64,000 nt of DNA from Phaeodactylibacter xiamenensis (lineage in GTDB: Bacteria; Bacteroidota; Bacteroidia; Chitinophagales; Saprospiraceae). How positions within the stretch are numbered: the first letter of the stretch is position 1; every line of letters begins with the position of its first letter. The notes under the pieces are model-generated. The model did no database searches and was not told where the DNA came from. It saw only the letters and a list, made by a program, of their open reading frames with translations. Shown here one piece after another: positions 9,825-16,955 of this stretch. The position numbers and the translations under genes are program-made. Where the stretch lies: assembly GCF_000759025.1 (NCBI RefSeq), contig NZ_JPOS01000098.1, positions 1 through 64,000 on the forward strand. The letters are read 5' to 3'.

Positions 9825-10931
9825 ATGCGATATCTTCCAAAATACAGCATCCCGTTATTGATTCTGGCTACGCTGGTTGCTCTGGGAGCACGGTACAGCA
9901 AGCCTGCCACCGACCTGCGCAACGCCTACAGCCGGCCAGCAGCGGAATGGCCCGCTCCTACCCTGGATTCTAACGGTACTTTCCGGGAACTCGGCCCTTT
10001 ACCCGCAGTAACCTACCCGCCTGACAATCCCTACTCCAAGGCCAGGGCTGCACTCGGCAAACGACTGTTTTTTGACCCTGTGCTGAGCGGTTCCAACCAA
10101 ATTGCCTGTGCCACCTGCCATGACCCTGAGCTCGGCTGGGGCGATGGGCGGCGGACTTCCTTTGGGCACGATCGTCAGTTAGGCACCCGCAACGCCCCTA
10201 CTTTGCTCAATGCCGGGCACTGGGAAACTTTTTTCTGGGATGGCCGAGCTGCTACACTGGAAGAGCAGGCCCTTTTCCCAATCCAAGACCCCATCGAGAT
10301 GAATCAGGACTTAGAAAGCCTGCCCGCAGAGTTAAGCTCAGATTCTACCTACCAGCAAAGTTTTCAGGAAGCCTTTGGCAGCCCGGAGGTTACCGTGGAG
10401 CGCATTGCTCAGGCACTCGCTACCTTTGAGCGGGGCATCCGCAGCCGTAAGAGCCGGTTTGACCGTTTTATGGAAGGCAACTACAGTGCGCTGAACGACG
10501 ATGAAATTGCCGGTTTGCACCTTTTTCGCACTAAAGCTAAATGCATCAATTGCCACAATGGCCCCTTTCTGACCGACCAGCAGTTCCACAATAACGGACA
10601 GTCCCACTTTGGCCGCCCGGGGGAAGACCTCGGCTTGTTCAACATCACCGGCGACAGCCTGGACATGGGTAAATTCCGGACCCCAAGCCTGAGAGACGTT
10701 GTCTTCACAGGCCCGTATCTCCACCACGGCAACATCGTGGAATTGGACGAAGTCCTCTTTATGTACGATCAGGGGATGCCGCAGATCATCCCCAAAAAGC
10801 TGGAAGGCACAAGAACGCCTATGCACTCCCCCATCCTGCAGCCACTCGGGCTCACCGAAACGGAAAGGAATCAACTCAAAGCCTTTCTCCACGCCCTTTC
10901 CACCCGCCCCCGCCCCGTTGCCCTGCCCTAG
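9825..10931 (+). CDS. di-haem cytochrome c peroxidase / MauG-family protein
   Basis: This periplasmic enzyme of the bacterial di-haem cytochrome c peroxidase superfamily has 368 residues from the ATG at 9825. The upstream TTG at 9798 lies inside the terminator stem. An N-terminal membrane or signal segment (SIPLLILATLVALGA) precedes the first haem motif CATCHD, in the usual LGKRLFFDPVLSG context. The second haem motif is CINCHNG. The segments RNAPTLLNAGHWETFFWDGR and FRTPSLRDVVFTGPYLHHG are typical of the family. It could reduce H2O2 with electrons from a c-type cytochrome, or act as a MauG-like oxidase. No partner or substrate protein is evident, so the reaction is uncertain. Confidence 0.88.
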   Translation: MRYLPKYSIPLLILATLVALGARYSKPATDLRNAYSRPAAEWPAPTLDSNGTFRELGPLPAVTYPPDNPYSKARAALGKRLFFDPVLSGSNQIACATCHDPELGWGDGRRTSFGHDRQLGTRNAPTLLNAGHWETFFWDGRAATLEEQALFPIQDPIEMNQDLESLPAELSSDSTYQQSFQEAFGSPEVTVERIAQALATFERGIRSRKSRFDRFMEGNYSALNDDEIAGLHLFRTKAKCINCHNGPFLTDQQFHNNGQSHFGRPGEDLGLFNITGDSLDMGKFRTPSLRDVVFTGPYLHHGNIVELDEVLFMYDQGMPQIIPKKLEGTRTPMHSPILQPLGLTETERNQLKAFLHALSTRPRPVALP

Positions 10932-11025
10932 GCGGTAAAAGTATGATTTATATCACCGCTGTATATGACGAGGGTTAGTGCCTGTTTTTTCGGTCTGCCC
11001 TACCTTTCCGGGAAAAGCAGAACCC

Positions 11026-11799
11026 ATGAAAAAGACCTTTGTATTTTTATTGACTGTTCTGACCCTGCAACTGGGCAATGCACAGGTAAAAATGATCCTT
11101 ACCCAACAGGAAGGTGCCACCCTCGCCCGTATGGCGGAGGAAGAAAAACTTGCCTACGATGTATATATGGACATGGCAGAACTCTGGGAAGCCCAGGCCT
11201 TTACGCAAATTGCCGCAGCGGAACAACGCCACCTGACAATGATCAAACAGCTCGCGGACCGCTACGGCATAAAAATGTCAAAAGCCGTACGTTCGGGCGA
11301 AAGAGGGCTGTTTGATGATGCTGCATTGCAACAGTCCTATCTCGACCTGACTCAAAAAGGCCAGCAATCGCTTACTGCTGCCTTCCAGGTAGGTGCGCTG
11401 ATTGAAGAAATGGACATTAGAGATTTGAAAACAGCCATTGCTGAAACCGAAAATACCAACCTGAAAGCCACCTACACCCGCCTTATGGAAGCTTCGAACA
11501 ACCACCTCGTTGCTTTTTCTCAAAACCTGGAACAGGCAGGTGAAGCTTATGTGCCCAGCTACATCACCACGGCCGACTACGATGCCATCATGAGGGGCAG
11601 CACGAAAGCCTGTCAGCCGGGCAAAAATCAGCAAGGCTGCAAGGGAAAGAGTCAGCAGGGCTGTAAAGGCAACAAACAAAAAGCAGAGGCTGGCTGCGCA
11701 GGCAAACAGGCCGGGCAATCCGGCAAAGCTTGCTGCAGCGGCAAAAAAGGGCAGGGAGCAGGTGGCTGTCAGGGGAAAAAGGCAGACCTTAAGCCATAA
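11026..11799 (+). CDS. DUF2202 ferritin-like exported protein with Cys/Gly/Lys-rich tail
   Basis: The start chosen is the ATG at 11026 (MKKTFVFLLTVLTLQLGNAQ), which gives a proper signal peptide; the longer frame from 10978 does not. Residues ~25-180 form a DUF2202 helical domain, related to ferritin-like folds, with the acidic/His pattern expected for metal binding (ARMAEEEKLAYDVYMDM, EQRHLTMIKQL). Residues ~200-257 form a low-complexity tail rich in Gly, Lys and Cys (QGCKGK, QQGCKGN, GCAGK, ACCSGKKG, GCQGKK) with eight or more Cys. This tail could bind soft metals or form disulfides. A strong hairpin follows the stop. Neighbouring redox and metal genes fit a metal-linked role. Confidence 0.8.
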   Translation: MKKTFVFLLTVLTLQLGNAQVKMILTQQEGATLARMAEEEKLAYDVYMDMAELWEAQAFTQIAAAEQRHLTMIKQLADRYGIKMSKAVRSGERGLFDDAALQQSYLDLTQKGQQSLTAAFQVGALIEEMDIRDLKTAIAETENTNLKATYTRLMEASNNHLVAFSQNLEQAGEAYVPSYITTADYDAIMRGSTKACQPGKNQQGCKGKSQQGCKGNKQKAEAGCAGKQAGQSGKACCSGKKGQGAGGCQGKKADLKP

Positions 11800-11823
11800 A
11801 AATAAGGCAACGACACCTTACAA

Positions 11824-11859
11824 AATGCCCTTTTTCTGAAGCTTCGGAAAAAGGGCATT
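11824..11859 (+). terminator. strong hairpin between the DUF2202 and TolC genes
   Basis: AATGCCCTTTTTC (11824-11836) pairs perfectly with GAAAAAGGGCATT (11847-11859); the ten-base loop is itself partly palindromic. It is followed by ACTTTTG. The last base of the stem begins the next promoter box. Confidence 0.75.
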
Positions 11860-11866
11860 ACTTTTG
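11859..11866 (+). promoter_or_regulatory. Bacteroidota -7 box (TACTTTTG) before the TolC gene
   Basis: TACTTTTG matches TAnnTTTG and lies 26 bases before the ATG at 11893, immediately after the preceding terminator. The position fits a dedicated promoter. Confidence 0.55.
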
Positions 11867-11892
11867 TAGCGAGATCAACGTCCAAACGAACC

Positions 11893-13119
11893 ATGAAAAC
11901 GAACGCCTCACAGATCCTGAGTTTCCTGCTAGCCTTGCTGCTTCAAATGCTTAATACAGGTACTTTAGCAGCACAGGCCCGCTTTCCGGTCACCCTGGAA
12001 GAAGCGATGGCCATTGCCCAACGGAATTACCCTGAGCTCAAACGGGACCAAAAAGCACTGGAACAGCTTCAGTCGCTGATGGGCACCGCACGGCCCAATA
12101 ATTCCACCCAGCTGTTTATGGCAGGCGGCATGGTTGACCCGGACAACCCCGCTACCGGTTTGCATAGCGCTGGCTTTCTCAAAGCGTTCGACTGGCCGGG
12201 CACGACAAAAATGCGGGAGGAAGCGCTCCGGGAAGCCGTTCTGCTGGGCAACGCGGAGTTAGAACTGACCAACTGGGAATTGCGGCGGGAAGTATCCAAA
12301 GCCTACTACCAGCTGATATTCACCAAGAATCTTCAGCAGCACTACCGGGAGAAGCAAGAGCTGATGAGCCGGCTCGTGGATTTAGCACAAGCCAGGTTTG
12401 AATTTGGCGAAACCGGGAAAATACCGGTGCTCTCTGCCACAAGCAAGCAAAAACAAGCCAGCCTCGAACAAAAAGAAGCACAAAAGGCTTACGATCTCGC
12501 TCATACCCTTTTTAACAACTGGCTGCACTCAGACTCTGTCTTTTACGCTCTGCCAGACTCCCTGCCTTTGCCTGCCCCCACCCCAAACTGGTATGTCAGC
12601 GGCGGGCACCCTCACCTGCTTAAAAAGCAACAGGAAGTCCGGCTCGCAGAAGCACATATCACACGTGAGCGCAGTCAGCTAATGCCAAAAATCCTGGCAG
12701 GTGGACAACTCCAAATGATCAACGAAACACTACCCTTTTTGGGCTATCAGCTAGGGCTAAGCCTGCCCATTAGCCGCAAAGCCATACAATCCAGAATAGA
12801 GGGCGCTGAAAAAGCTGTCGCCCTTCAGGTCGCTGAACTCGATGCCACCGAAAGGGCACTGGAGAACAAAAGGCGGGAACTGACTACCCAATTCCTGGCT
12901 CAGAGAAACCTGTTGGAATTTTCAAAAAAAGAGCTGCTCCCGCTGGCAGACGAGCAGATCCGGTCAGCAGAATCAGCCTATAAAAGCGGAGCGGTAGACT
13001 ACCACGACTACGTCGTAAACCTTGAACAAGGCCTGCAAACTAAACTCGAATGGATTTATAACTTAAGGGACTACCACTTGCTCCGCCTGGAACTGGAGTT
13101 CCTGAGTGGACGCCGGTAA
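11893..13119 (+). CDS. TolC-family outer-membrane efflux protein
   Basis: This 408-residue outer-membrane factor has a signal peptide ending near GTLAAQA (residue ~29). The two long helical OEP repeats follow: the first at VTLEEAMAIAQRNYPELKRD with long coiled-coil stretches to ~200, the second around LKKQQEVRLAEAHITRERSQ to the end. The segment LGLSLPISRKAIQSRIEGAE carries the family's usual beta-strand-to-helix transition. It would form the trimeric exit duct of a tripartite pump. No inner-membrane pump or adaptor gene is adjacent, so it is an orphan TolC here. It has its own promoter box and a terminator upstream. Confidence 0.85.
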   Translation: MKTNASQILSFLLALLLQMLNTGTLAAQARFPVTLEEAMAIAQRNYPELKRDQKALEQLQSLMGTARPNNSTQLFMAGGMVDPDNPATGLHSAGFLKAFDWPGTTKMREEALREAVLLGNAELELTNWELRREVSKAYYQLIFTKNLQQHYREKQELMSRLVDLAQARFEFGETGKIPVLSATSKQKQASLEQKEAQKAYDLAHTLFNNWLHSDSVFYALPDSLPLPAPTPNWYVSGGHPHLLKKQQEVRLAEAHITRERSQLMPKILAGGQLQMINETLPFLGYQLGLSLPISRKAIQSRIEGAEKAVALQVAELDATERALENKRRELTTQFLAQRNLLEFSKKELLPLADEQIRSAESAYKSGAVDYHDYVVNLEQGLQTKLEWIYNLRDYHLLRLELEFLSGRR

Positions 13120-13252
13120 TATCCAAATTACTGGTATTAAGGACAGGATGGCCATCGTGAAATATAGCCCGGCAATTACCACTCAATCCACCCTGATTTT
13201 TTGCTCGGAAAAACAGTTTTAACTACCTTGCTGAGGACTAAAACCAATTACC

Positions 13253-13789
13253 ATGTCTACACTTGTTAAGCGAATTCTTCTGGGATTGCTCGGGGCTCTT
13301 GTGGTACTTCAGTTTTTCCAGATCGACAAGGCCAACCCGACTGCTCCCAACGGGCAAGACCTGATTACTACAGTGCAACCTCCGCAGGATGTGGCACAGC
13401 TGTTGAAAGATGCCTGCTACGATTGCCATTCCTACCACACCACCTACCCCTGGTATGCCAACGTACAACCCGTTGGCTGGTGGCTGAAGGGCCATGTGGA
13501 CGAAGGCCGGGAACACCTGAATTTCTCAACCTGGACCGCCTACGATGCGGAGAAGCGCGCCCATAAGGCAGAGGAATGTGCCGAAGAAGTGGAGGAAGGG
13601 CATATGCCCCTGAAAGCCTACCCGCTCACCCATGCTGAAGCCCGCCTTACGGAGGAGCAACGCAGCCGCCTCGTGACCTGGTTCAGTGCATTGGCGGACG
13701 ACCGGGATATTTCAAAGCGTATTCGCGAGAAAGCCCCTAAAAAAAGCCCCGGGCCTGAACTTCAGCACCAGGATATGCCCACCGAATAA
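13253..13789 (+). CDS. haem-binding domain protein (single CxxCH, membrane-anchored)
   Basis: This 178-residue protein has an N-terminal membrane or signal segment (ILLGLLGALVVLQFF). The haem-binding domain has the motif CYDCHSYHTTYPWYANVQPV, a c-type haem site (CxxCH) followed by the TxYPWY signature of the haem_bd family. Further conserved positions are GWWLKGHVDEGREHLNFS and EEVEEGHMPLKAYP. It probably sits in the periplasm as an electron carrier or sensor. Nine bases separate it from the VIT1/CCC1 transporter gene, so the two are likely co-transcribed; a shared iron or redox role is an inference. Confidence 0.82.
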   Translation: MSTLVKRILLGLLGALVVLQFFQIDKANPTAPNGQDLITTVQPPQDVAQLLKDACYDCHSYHTTYPWYANVQPVGWWLKGHVDEGREHLNFSTWTAYDAEKRAHKAEECAEEVEEGHMPLKAYPLTHAEARLTEEQRSRLVTWFSALADDRDISKRIREKAPKKSPGPELQHQDMPTE

Positions 13790-13798
13790 CCGCATGTG

Positions 13799-14518
13799 AT
13801 GGAAGCAGCACCCAATGCCTCTAATTTTCTCCAAAGGCATCAGGACTACCTGGGCGAGTTTGTCTACGGCGGTATTGATGGCAGCGTGACCACTTTTGCG
13901 GTGGTTGCCGGCTCCGTTGGGGCAGGGCTGGACAGCTCCGTCATTCTTATTCTTGGTTTTGCAAACCTACTGGCGGATGGCTTTTCAATGTCCGTTGGGG
14001 CTTACCTTTCGGCAAAATCTGAAGCCCATAACTACAATAAGCATAAAAATGTAGAATACTGGGAGATTGAAAACATGCCCGAAGAAGAGCGGGAGGAAGT
14101 CCGGGAAATCTACCGCCAAAAAGGCTTTGAAGGCCCACTGCTGGAGCAGGTGGTGGACATCCTCACCACTGACAAGGACCGTTGGGTGGATGTAATGATG
14201 AAAGAGGAGCTGTTCATGATGGAGCAACGCCGGTCACCTCTGGCCATTGGTGCCGTCACCTATGTGGCGTTTATCCTGGTGGGGTTCATTCCACTGGCCT
14301 TGTATCTTTATGATTACTTTTTCCCCTTTGCCGGCGATTTATTTTGGACTACCTGTGCGCTGACCTGCCTGGGGTTTGCCACTGTTGGCGGACTAAAAAG
14401 CTACGTTACAGAAACCTCCATATGGAAAGGCGTACTGGAAACCCTGGCACTGGGTGCTTTGGCTGCTGGTGTTGCCTATTTGGTAGGAGACGTTCTCGAA
14501 CGTATAATTGTTGGCTAA
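13799..14518 (+). CDS. VIT1/CCC1-family (vacuolar iron transporter-like) membrane protein
   Basis: The protein has 239 residues from the ATG at 13799; a GTG one codon upstream is also possible. The N-terminal signature [20 protein letters not shown] is diagnostic of the VIT1/CCC1 family and includes the first transmembrane helix. A second helix ([20 protein letters not shown]) follows, then a cytoplasmic charged segment (~70-145, rich in Glu and Lys). Three more helices make up the C-terminal part. Family members export Fe2+ or Mn2+ from the cytoplasm. It follows the haem-binding gene closely, and aceK begins 12 bases after its stop. Metal specificity cannot be decided from sequence. Confidence 0.85.
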   Translation: MEAAPNASNFLQRHQDYLGEFVYGGIDGSVTTFAVVAGSVGAGLDSSVILILGFANLLADGFSMSVGAYLSAKSEAHNYNKHKNVEYWEIENMPEEEREEVREIYRQKGFEGPLLEQVVDILTTDKDRWVDVMMKEELFMMEQRRSPLAIGAVTYVAFILVGFIPLALYLYDYFFPFAGDLFWTTCALTCLGFATVGGLKSYVTETSIWKGVLETLALGALAAGVAYLVGDVLERIIVG

Positions 14519-14530
14519 ACCTTTGCTGCT

Positions 14531-16258
14531 ATGTTTGAAAAACTACTACCCTATGACACTGCTCACCTCATCCTGCGCAGCTATCAGCAATACTACTATA
14601 ACTACAAGCGTGTTACCAAACGCGCCCAGATCCGCTTCGAGCACCGCGACTGGAGGGGCATGCAGGCCGATGCCCGCGAACGGCTAACCCTTTACCGGGA
14701 TCAGGTGGGCAAAACCACCAAGGAAGTGGTCAAATTACTGGGCAGCTTGTCGAGTGATGACGACACCTGGAAAAAAATCAAGCAATACTATCTGGAGGAA
14801 GTCAGCAATTTTGCCACGCGGAATATTGCGGAGACTTTCTACAATTCCATTTTCAGGCACAGCCACCGGGGCCTTAGTGTCGACAAAGACCTCATGTTTG
14901 TCCTTGCAACAGCTACTTACCGGGAGTTCCGCTCTACCATACCCATTCATCAAACGTTCTTCCTGATTGAACCTCTGGAACATATTTTCCGGCAGGTCTT
15001 CCACTTTTTCACTTTTGATGCTCAATGGGAAGACATGGAGCGGGACATTCAGTACATCTGCGATACCTTACGGGAAAGCCTGACCCCCGGAGAATTGCCC
15101 CGCCACGCCCGCATTGAATTGCTCAAGTCAGTATTTTACCGCAACAAAGGCGCCTATATCGTGGGCAGGCTACACCTGGAAGACCGGATCACCCCGTTTA
15201 TCATTCCGCTCCTGCATAAGGAAAATGGCATTTTTGCGGATGCACTCCTGCTCGACTACAACGATGTATCCTCCATCTTCAGCTACAACCGGTCCTACTT
15301 TCTCGTAGACGTGGATATTGTCAGCGAAACCGTCGACTTCCTGAAATCTATACTGCCCACCAAGAGCCTGGGCGAACTCTATAACTCCATTGGGTTCGAA
15401 AAACACGGTAAAACCGTCCTTTACCGGGACTACCTGCGGCACATGGAGCGTACCCTCGATAAATTTGACCACGCGCCGGGCATTAAAGGGATGGTGATGG
15501 CGGTTTTCACCACGCCCTCCTACAACATGGTCTTCAAAGTGATCAAAGACCGCTTCGCTGCGCCGAAGCAGGTAACAGAAGATGAGGTGAAGCGGAAGTA
15601 CGAAATGGTCTTCTTCCACGACCGGGTGGGGCGCATGGCAGACAGCCACGTATTTGAGCAGTTCCTGTTTGAGCGGTCGCGGTTTTCGGAGGAACTCCTG
15701 CAGTACCTCATGGAGGAAGCCCCTTCCAAGGTCAAAATCAAAGGCGATATCGTGGAGATCAGGCACCTCTACATTGAGAAAAAGATGATCCCGCTCAACC
15801 TCTTCCTCGATCAGGCTACAACAGAGGAAGCAGAGGAGGTCATCAACGACTATGGCAAGGCGATCAAGCAATTGGCTGCGGTCAATATTTTCCCGGGCGA
15901 CATGCTGCTCAAAAACTTTGGCGTCACCCGACTAAAGCGGGTCGTCTTTTACGACTACGACGAAATTGGCCCGCTAACCGATTACAACTTCCGGCGGATC
16001 CCCGAGGCCGAAACCTACGAAGAGGAACTCTCCTCAGAGCCTTTCTACTCGGTAGGCCCAAATGACATTTTCCCGGAGGAGTTCCGGCGTTTCCTGATTG
16101 GGCGGCGCGACATCAGGGATATTTTTTACCGCCTGCATGGCGACCTCTACGATGTTGGTTTCTGGATTGACACCCAGAAGAAACTCGAAGCAGGCTACCT
16201 CTTTGACGTATTCCCCTACCGGCAACGGCTGCGGTTTGCCAAACGCTACCCAAGGTAA
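14531..16258 (+). CDS. aceK: isocitrate dehydrogenase kinase/phosphatase
   Basis: This 575-residue bifunctional enzyme phosphorylates and dephosphorylates isocitrate dehydrogenase, switching carbon between the TCA cycle and the glyoxylate shunt. Length matches the enterobacterial protein (about 578). Family blocks are clear: an N-terminal regulatory half, then the kinase-like half with HDRVGRMADSHVFEQFLF, IRHLYIEKKMIPLNLFLDQ, INIFPGDMLLKNFGV-like sequence (NIFPGDMLLKNFGVTRLKR), VVFYDYDEIGPLTDYNFR and NDIFPEEFRRFL. DYDE corresponds to the metal-binding segment. Unlike the enterobacterial aceBAK operon, no isocitrate lyase or malate synthase is nearby. It sits directly behind the VIT1/CCC1 gene, probably in one transcript. 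Confidence 0.93.
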   Translation: MFEKLLPYDTAHLILRSYQQYYYNYKRVTKRAQIRFEHRDWRGMQADARERLTLYRDQVGKTTKEVVKLLGSLSSDDDTWKKIKQYYLEEVSNFATRNIAETFYNSIFRHSHRGLSVDKDLMFVLATATYREFRSTIPIHQTFFLIEPLEHIFRQVFHFFTFDAQWEDMERDIQYICDTLRESLTPGELPRHARIELLKSVFYRNKGAYIVGRLHLEDRITPFIIPLLHKENGIFADALLLDYNDVSSIFSYNRSYFLVDVDIVSETVDFLKSILPTKSLGELYNSIGFEKHGKTVLYRDYLRHMERTLDKFDHAPGIKGMVMAVFTTPSYNMVFKVIKDRFAAPKQVTEDEVKRKYEMVFFHDRVGRMADSHVFEQFLFERSRFSEELLQYLMEEAPSKVKIKGDIVEIRHLYIEKKMIPLNLFLDQATTEEAEEVINDYGKAIKQLAAVNIFPGDMLLKNFGVTRLKRVVFYDYDEIGPLTDYNFRRIPEAETYEEELSSEPFYSVGPNDIFPEEFRRFLIGRRDIRDIFYRLHGDLYDVGFWIDTQKKLEAGYLFDVFPYRQRLRFAKRYPR

Positions 16259-16326
16259 GAATCAGAGCTCCACTTTCACCCCATGCTAACTGACCATTTA
16301 ACAAACCAATTAATACCTTCAAAAAA

Positions 16327-16953
16327 ATGAGACCCTACCTGTTTACCCTGGCAGCAGCCCTGCTACTTTCAGCCTGCAATACCACCAAATCCACCACCGA
16401 CACAGCAAACACCAAGGCCCTTGACCAGCTACAGCAAGCCATGACCGGCACCTTTACCAGCGCCGCTCAGGCTGCCGAAGATGATGCCTTCTACGACATC
16501 ACCCTGCACATGTACCCGATTTGGAAGGACCGGGGGCATTGGCTGTACGTGGAGCAAGCCGTGAGTGCTATGCCTGCCAAACCTTACCGGCAGCGCATCT
16601 ATCAATTGGAACAGGTGGACAAAAAGACCTTCAAAAGCATCGTCTACACCGTAGATAATGAAGATGACCTGGTCGGCGACTGGCAGGTACCGGAAAGCTT
16701 TAACGCGCTATCCAAAGATGACCTGCGCCTGCGTGAAGGCTGCGCGGTCATCCTAACCCAACAAGCTGACGGCTCTTACACCGGTAGCACAGAGGGGGAC
16801 AGCTGCAAAAGCACCCTGAGGGGAGCGGCTTATGCTACTTCCGAAGTCACCGTCATGCCCGGAAAAATCGTCAGCTGGGACCGGGGCTTTGATGCATCCG
16901 GAGCACAGGTTTGGGGTGCTGAGAAAGGCGGTTATATCTTTCTCAAAGAGTAG
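16327..16953 (+). CDS. CpcT/CpeT-family-like lipoprotein
   Basis: This 208-residue lipoprotein has a lipobox at LLLSACNTT. The mature domain (~45-205) shows the pattern of the CpcT/CpeT chromophore-lyase family: a start such as LQQAMTGTFTSAAQA, then DITLHMYPIWKDRGHWLYVEQA, YRQRIYQLEQVDKKTFKSIVYTV, LREGCAVILTQQADGSYTGST and ISWDRGFDASGAQVWG-like ending. In cyanobacteria these attach bilins to phycobiliproteins. Nothing here suggests phototrophy, so this is probably a general calycin-like ligand-binding relative on the periplasmic side of a membrane. It stands alone, converging with the S9 peptidase gene, whose stop is three bases away. Confidence 0.8.
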   Translation: MRPYLFTLAAALLLSACNTTKSTTDTANTKALDQLQQAMTGTFTSAAQAAEDDAFYDITLHMYPIWKDRGHWLYVEQAVSAMPAKPYRQRIYQLEQVDKKTFKSIVYTVDNEDDLVGDWQVPESFNALSKDDLRLREGCAVILTQQADGSYTGSTEGDSCKSTLRGAAYATSEVTVMPGKIVSWDRGFDASGAQVWGAEKGGYIFLKE

Positions 16954-16955
16954 GT

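Noticed and set aside
10978-11025. Extended start for the DUF2202 protein
   Set aside because: The added 16 residues precede a perfect signal peptide that begins at 11026.
15170-15871. 233-residue minus-strand frame inside aceK
   Set aside because: aceK is unmistakable over this stretch, so this is a shadow frame.
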